From: Campylobacterota bacterium
GTDB lineage: Bacteria > Campylobacterota > Campylobacteria > Campylobacterales > JAJVLF01
Direction: 5' to 3'
Assembly: GCA_029255845.1 (NCBI GenBank)
Contig: JAJVLF010000015.1
Location: 1-45,567 of the forward strand
Length of the DNA: 45,567 bases
The notes beneath the pieces were generated by a model. That model was not told the origin of the DNA. It worked only from the letters and a program-made list of their open reading frames with translations, and ran no database searches. The position numbers were made by a program, and so were the translations under genes. This document shows positions 41,659-45,567 of the stretch, piece by piece (position 1 is the first letter of the stretch; each line of letters starts with the position of its first letter).

Positions 41659-44479
41659 ATTCTTCCTTTACTTTTGAGCATTTATCTAATAAATAAAAGA
41701 TAGAACTATAATTTTTCTTAGAATACTCACTAAGCCCTATCTCACAAGTGATACTAGTGCAATACCCACTATCACAGCCATTAGTTTGATTTTCTAATGT
41801 TTTTAAAGCAGATTCATTAAGCTCAGGATAAGTAAATCCCCTATCCCCAGCAAAACCACAACAAGCAATTTGGCTAGGAGAGACTACATCATCACTTAGC
41901 TTATTAGCAATTTCAATAAAATCACTACCTAGACCCATTTTAGATGAGCTACAAGTAGTATGTATCGCGATTTTATCATTACTTTTTTCAAGCTCTAATT
42001 TATCCAATAAAAACTTTTTAATAAATGTAATAGGCTCATAAATCTCCATATCCATATTAGATTTAATTTCTTCATGTATTTTACTCACACAAGGAGAAGT
42101 GTCTATTAATATAGGATATTTCCCATTTCCACTTGCCTTTAAAAGCTCATCTTTAAGCTCTTGATGTTTTAATTCAGATTCTTTATTAAAGCCTTTAGAT
42201 GAAAACGGCATACCACAACAAAGTCCTCCTATATTCTCTGGATAAATCACATCATAATCTGCTTTTTCTAAGACATTCGTAATAACCTCAAAAAGTGCTT
42301 TATCTTCACCTAAACTAGACATATTTCTTGATATACAGCTTGGAAAATATACTACCCTATTTTTAGATGTTTTTGTTTTGACTGCTTTGAAAGATACTCT
42401 TTTTGGAAAACTTTTTTGCATTATAGGAGTATTTAATTTTTTATTTAGCCATATCGAGCCTTTTCGCATTATATTTTTGCCTATAACTTTCTCTAATACT
42501 TCTTTACTTAAAAGCATAATAGAAGAGCTTTTCATAGCAAATGAAAAATTATTAGCCACAAAACTAGCAATCTTATTTTGGAAATAGCTTTTATTTTCAG
42601 CTCTTAAATATTTAGTCAATTTACCAGTATCTATCGACACAGGACAAGCTAAAGAACACATCGAGCAAGTGGCACAAGTATTATTTCCATCATATTCATA
42701 AATCTTACTAAGCTCTTTTAATCTCTCATCATCACTTTTGCTTCTTTGTAATTCACTAATCTCACGACTAATCACAATCCTTTGTCTAGGAGTAATGCTT
42801 AAATCTCTTGATGGACATTCACTTTCACAAAACCCACATTCTATACATTTATCTACAAGAGGATTAGTAGCAGGTATTTTTTTAAGATTTTTAATATGTA
42901 TCTTTTTATCATCATTTATCAAAACACCTGGATTTAAGATATTATGAGGGTCAAAGACATTTTTAACTCTTTTCATTAATAAAAATGCCTCATTGCCCCA
43001 CTCTGCCTCCACAAAAGGAGCTACATTTCTTCCTGTTCCATGCTCTGCTTTTAGAGAGCCATTATATAGACGGATTGTTTTATCGCAAATCTCTTGCATA
43101 AGTAAATCATATGTTTTAACATCTTCCTCGCTATCAAATGTCTGCGAAAAAACCAAATGCAAATTCCCCTCTAATGCATGACCCATAATAATTATATCTT
43201 CATAATTATATTTTTTAAATATCTCCTGCATATCCACGGTAGCTTTAGCTAAATGCTCGATAGGAAATGCCACATCTTCGATAATCACAGTGCTTCCTGT
43301 CTCTCTAAGCTCCCCTAAAGATGGAATAAGACCTTTTCGCAAATTCCAATAAACAGAATAAATAGCCTCATCATCAAAAAACTCTATAGGTTTTATAGTG
43401 GCGATAGACTTAATTCCATCGCTAATAATTTTGATATTTTCCTTTAGCTCATCATCATCAAACCCTCTAGTCTCCACCAAAATAGAACAAGCATTTTCAT
43501 CTAATGTCTTCATAATTTCTGGAGCGATTTCTTTATTTTCCACTGATTTAATAGCAGCTCTATCAAAAAGCTCCGCAGCAAAAATATATTTAGTTAAAGT
43601 AGTCTTCATAATCTCCACAGCCGTGCAAGCAGAATATATATCATCATAATAAATCATAGCACTAGCTTTTTTAGGATGCTCCACCACAGTTTTTAAAATC
43701 ACATCCAAAAGAATAGCCAAAGTCCCCTCACTACCTATAATAATATGAGAAAGTATATCTATAGGGTCATCATAATCACTAAAAGCATTAAGGCTATATC
43801 CCGTAGTATTTTTAATTTTATATTTTTCTTTTATTTTATCGCTAAGAGCCTTATTATTTTTAATACTAGTTGAAATATCACTAAGCTCATCTAATAAATC
43901 CTTATGAGTTTTCTTAAAAGAGATTATACTATCCTTATCACCCGTATCAAGAATAGTCCCATCATAAAGCATAATTCGCATAGAATCCATAGTCTGATAA
44001 GAATTTTCACTAATCCCACAACACATCCCACTAGAATTATTATTAATAATCCCACCAATCATAGCAGACTCAATAGAAGCAGGGTCAGGACCTATTTTTT
44101 TATCAAAAGGTTTTAATTGTTGATTTATAAAACCAGCAATCAACCCTGGCTGAAGCTTAATCTTCTGAGCATTATCCAATATCTCAAATTCCCTAAACCC
44201 CCAATTAAGAGCCACCAAAATAGAATCACTAGAGGATTGCCCACTAAGAGAAGTCCCCGCCGTCCTAAATGTAATAGGAAGCTTAAGCCTATAAGCAAGA
44301 GCCATACAATCAGAAAGCTCCCCCTCACTCAAAGCCTTAATAACAATCTTAGGATTAAGCCTATACAAAGAAGCATCTGTCCCATAAGCCAATGTATGCA
44401 AAGCATCAGTAAAGACTCTATTTTCAGGGATTTTAGTAATTATTTGATTATAAAAATTTTGGTACTTAGTATCTAGCAT
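41651..44479 (-). CDS. FAD/Fe-S dehydrogenase, GlcD-GlcF-like fusion (glycolate or D-lactate)
   Basis: 942 residues joining a GlcD-type flavin half to a Fe-S/CCG half. FAD site: FRTAGTSLSGQS, PDPASIESAMIGGIINNNSSGMCCG; the C-terminal FAD-oxidase region with GEGNLH-type GHALEGNLHLVF. Then two 4Fe-4S clusters, CIECGFCESECPS (about 540) and CATCSMCSLACP (about 600). Then two cysteine-rich CCG repeats, CCGMPFSS (about 755) and CCGFAGDRG (about 873). Quinone-linked oxidation of glycolate or D-lactate fits the fold. Fusion to one chain and company with glcB and glcG favour glycolate, but D-lactate or 2-hydroxyglutarate cannot be excluded. Confidence 0.82.
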   Translation of the reverse strand: MLDTKYQNFYNQIITKIPENRVFTDALHTLAYGTDASLYRLNPKIVIKALSEGELSDCMALAYRLKLPITFRTAGTSLSGQSSSDSILVALNWGFREFEILDNAQKIKLQPGLIAGFINQQLKPFDKKIGPDPASIESAMIGGIINNNSSGMCCGISENSYQTMDSMRIMLYDGTILDTGDKDSIISFKKTHKDLLDELSDISTSIKNNKALSDKIKEKYKIKNTTGYSLNAFSDYDDPIDILSHIIIGSEGTLAILLDVILKTVVEHPKKASAMIYYDDIYSACTAVEIMKTTLTKYIFAAELFDRAAIKSVENKEIAPEIMKTLDENACSILVETRGFDDDELKENIKIISDGIKSIATIKPIEFFDDEAIYSVYWNLRKGLIPSLGELRETGSTVIIEDVAFPIEHLAKATVDMQEIFKKYNYEDIIIMGHALEGNLHLVFSQTFDSEEDVKTYDLLMQEICDKTIRLYNGSLKAEHGTGRNVAPFVEAEWGNEAFLLMKRVKNVFDPHNILNPGVLINDDKKIHIKNLKKIPATNPLVDKCIECGFCESECPSRDLSITPRQRIVISREISELQRSKSDDERLKELSKIYEYDGNNTCATCSMCSLACPVSIDTGKLTKYLRAENKSYFQNKIASFVANNFSFAMKSSSIMLLSKEVLEKVIGKNIMRKGSIWLNKKLNTPIMQKSFPKRVSFKAVKTKTSKNRVVYFPSCISRNMSSLGEDKALFEVITNVLEKADYDVIYPENIGGLCCGMPFSSKGFNKESELKHQELKDELLKASGNGKYPILIDTSPCVSKIHEEIKSNMDMEIYEPITFIKKFLLDKLELEKSNDKIAIHTTCSSSKMGLGSDFIEIANKLSDDVVSPSQIACCGFAGDRGFTYPELNESALKTLENQTNGCDSGYCTSITCEIGLSEYSKKNYSSIFYLLDKCSKVKEEYV

Positions 44480-44497
44480 ATTTCACCTTTTGTAGTT

Positions 44498-44713
44498 TTA
44501 AAATATAAAGCATATTTTTAGAGGTTCCCTTAATTGTTGATTATCTATTCTAATAGATTTTAATTCATCTAAAATATATCTTTCTACAAGTGGAATGTAA
44601 AGTGGCTTTTTAGCTTGTTTGATACTTTTTTCTGCCTTTTGATGTTTAATATCATCTTGCAATGCAAAAAGCACACCTATAAATAAGACATTTACCACAA
44701 TTTTTTTAAACAT
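44498..44713 (-). CDS. Small exported hypothetical protein, first gene of the glc run (71 aa)
   Basis: 71 residues: signal peptide MFKKIVVNVLFIGVLFA, then a charged mature part with KKPLYIPLVERYILDELKSIRIDNQQ. Unrecognised. Its C-terminal REPLKICFIF is encoded over the conserved AGGGAACCTCTA repeat (44519-44532), so the end may have been altered by that repeat. It lies 18 bases from the dehydrogenase gene and just after the operator-like palindromes. It may be a periplasmic accessory for the dehydrogenase or an unrelated leader. Confidence 0.45.
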   Translation of the reverse strand: MFKKIVVNVLFIGVLFALQDDIKHQKAEKSIKQAKKPLYIPLVERYILDELKSIRIDNQQLREPLKICFIF

Positions 44714-44724
44714 TTCACTACCTA

Positions 44725-44770
44725 ATATACTTCTTCGTAGTATATCATTTTAATTAAAAAGATATACTAC
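44725..44770. promoter_or_regulatory. Palindromic operator-like sites on the glc promoter
   Basis: Two nested inverted repeats: ATATACT/AGTATAT (44725-44731 and 44739-44745) and the perfect 10-bp pair GTAGTATATC (44737-44746) / GATATACTAC (44761-44770). On the minus strand the centre holds an extended -10, TGATATACT (44739-44747), about 26 bases before the first gene's ATG. A regulator bound to these sites would block or position that promoter. The regulator is not identified. Confidence 0.6.
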
Positions 44771-44863
44771 AATAATAACTAAGAATTTTTCATATGAATT
44801 GATAAGTTTTTGATGGATATAATATCAAATCTTTCCCGATTATAATTGCTTGTTCATTTTGCA

Positions 44864-44869
44864 TATAAT
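44864..44869 (+). promoter_or_regulatory. Probable -10 box for the NeuD-like gene
   Basis: TATAAT in a TGCATATAATG context, about 70 bases before the inferred gene start. No -35 is visible. Divergent from the glc promoter. Weak but the best candidate in the gap 44714-44935. Confidence 0.4.
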
Positions 44870-44935
44870 GTTATCATATGGATAAATTATAAATCTTAAT
44901 TAGAACGATAGATATTTCAAAAAAAGGAGATTTAT

Positions 44936-45526
44936 ATTATAAAAAAAGAAATACTTTTAGTAGGTGGTGGTGGGCATTGTAATTCTGTAATTGATGTTGT
45001 TGAATTAGAAAATAAATATAGTATTGCTGGCATTATTGATGATGATAAAAACTTAATAAATCAAGAAATATTAGGTTATGAGGTAATTGGGTGTGGAGAT
45101 GACTTAGAAAAATTATTTTCAAAATACAAGTATGCATTAATTACTATAGGGCAAATAAAATCTAATAAACCAAGGGTCAAGTTTTATAATTTATTGAAAA
45201 AAATAGGATATATTTTACCAACTATAATATCTCCATTATCTTATGTGTCTAAGCATTCTAAAATAGATGAAGCAACTATTATAATGCATCATGCTTTAGT
45301 AAATACTAATGCAATAATTGGTAAAAACTGTATAATAAACTCAAAAGCTTTAATAGAGCATGATGCTATTATAGAAGATAATTGCCATATAAGCACAAGC
45401 TCTATAATTAATGGTGGGGTAATAGTGAGAGAAAATACATTTTTTGGAAGTAATGCTATGAGTAAAGAATGTATAGAAATTAAAGCTAACTCTATTATAG
45501 GTGGAGGTGAGAATATATTAAGCTAA
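44936..45526 (+). CDS. NeuD/PglD-like sugar O/N-acetyltransferase, ATT/ATA start
   Basis: 195-196 residues. N-terminal Rossmann-type PglD_N domain with ILLVGGGGHCNSVIDVVE and IAGIIDDD, then a left-handed hexapeptide-repeat helix (LVNTNAIIGKNCIINSKALIEHDAIIEDNCHIS.., ending IGGGENIL). Acetylates amino sugars for cell-surface or protein-linked glycans. The first TTG (45194) would delete the whole N-terminal domain. From the preceding stop (44909) the frame has no ATG/GTG/TTG. AAGGAG at 44924-44929 is six bases before ATT 44936 and nine before ATA 44939; the latter gives the familiar KKEILLVGGGGH N-terminus. Probably part of a surface-glycan locus continuing beyond the window. Confidence 0.78.
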   Translation: MIKKEILLVGGGGHCNSVIDVVELENKYSIAGIIDDDKNLINQEILGYEVIGCGDDLEKLFSKYKYALITIGQIKSNKPRVKFYNLLKKIGYILPTIISPLSYVSKHSKIDEATIIMHHALVNTNAIIGKNCIINSKALIEHDAIIEDNCHISTSSIINGGVIVRENTFFGSNAMSKECIEIKANSIIGGGENILS

Positions 45527-45567
45527 TTGCCAAAAATGCTTAACAATCAACATAACTCCCCCAAATG

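Noticed and set aside
1-45567. CRISPR array, rRNA operon, prophage or integrase
   Set aside because: No regularly spaced direct repeats, rRNA-like sequence, phage structural genes or integrase motifs were seen.

Overview
The window is a very AT-rich bacterial chromosome segment, most likely from Campylobacterota, in or near the Arcobacter-type lineages. The assignment rests on gene order and gene families: rpmH-rnpA-yidD-yidC-jag-mnmE, flgF-flgG, a fliO/fliN/cheX-like cluster, LPP20 lipoproteins, a PglK-like flippase, glmM-lspA, and a class Ia NrdB. The lineage is inferred from protein content. No rRNA is present to confirm it.

Layout: 1-2 kb holds an AraC regulator, a small unknown protein and a membrane 'nucleoside recognition' protein, all on the minus strand. 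2.2-4 kb is argS-tatA. 4.1-8.9 kb is a defence island. It contains a RloC-like anticodon nuclease with an intact ATPase, a zinc hook and a plausible Arg-Glu-His nuclease triad, an unknown 232-residue protein, RhuM, and the remains of a type III restriction (Res) gene. A 159-bp hairpin-forming MITE-like element flanked by a 5-bp target duplication interrupts the 3' end of the Res remnant. 8.9-13.5 kb is cell-envelope genes: a DUF1566 lipoprotein, a pentapeptide-repeat membrane protein, and an LPP20/LPP20-like/transglutaminase-like trio. 13.7-19.3 kb is a minus-strand run flgF-flgG, two tandem exported repeat-PEBP proteins, glmM and lspA. A tRNA-Glu and an unknown gene follow. 19.9-24.2 kb is fliO-like, fliN, cheX-like, nrdB and pglK on the minus strand. 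24.3-28.9 kb is rpmH through mnmE. 28.9-29.8 kb is folB and plsY. 30-31.8 kb is aceA with an RraA-like gene. 31.9-36 kb is a SAM methyltransferase and alaS. 36.1-37.3 kb is a glycerate kinase. 37.4-39.1 kb is an ATPase plus TOPRIM pair resembling split OLD/PARIS-type defence systems. 39.1-44.7 kb is a glycolate/glyoxylate operon (a small exported protein, a GlcD/GlcF-like fused dehydrogenase, malate synthase G, GlcG). The window ends with a NeuD/PglD-like acetyltransferase.

Metabolic theme: the FAD/Fe-S dehydrogenase could make glyoxylate from glycolate (or oxidise D-lactate). Isocitrate lyase also yields glyoxylate, malate synthase G condenses it with acetyl-CoA, and glycerate kinase would phosphorylate glycerate derived from it.

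Most unusual signals: (1) four genes (rnpA, mnmE, glycerate kinase, the NeuD-like gene) have conserved N-termini encoded upstream of any ATG/GTG/TTG, which points to ATT/ATA-type starts; (2) the 159-bp palindromic mobile element in res; (3) duplicated fusions of a W-F-W...PIHNA.AFDGF repeat to a PEBP (YbhB-like) domain; (4) two families of dispersed intergenic palindromic repeats; (5) an operator-like set of palindromes on the glc operon promoter.
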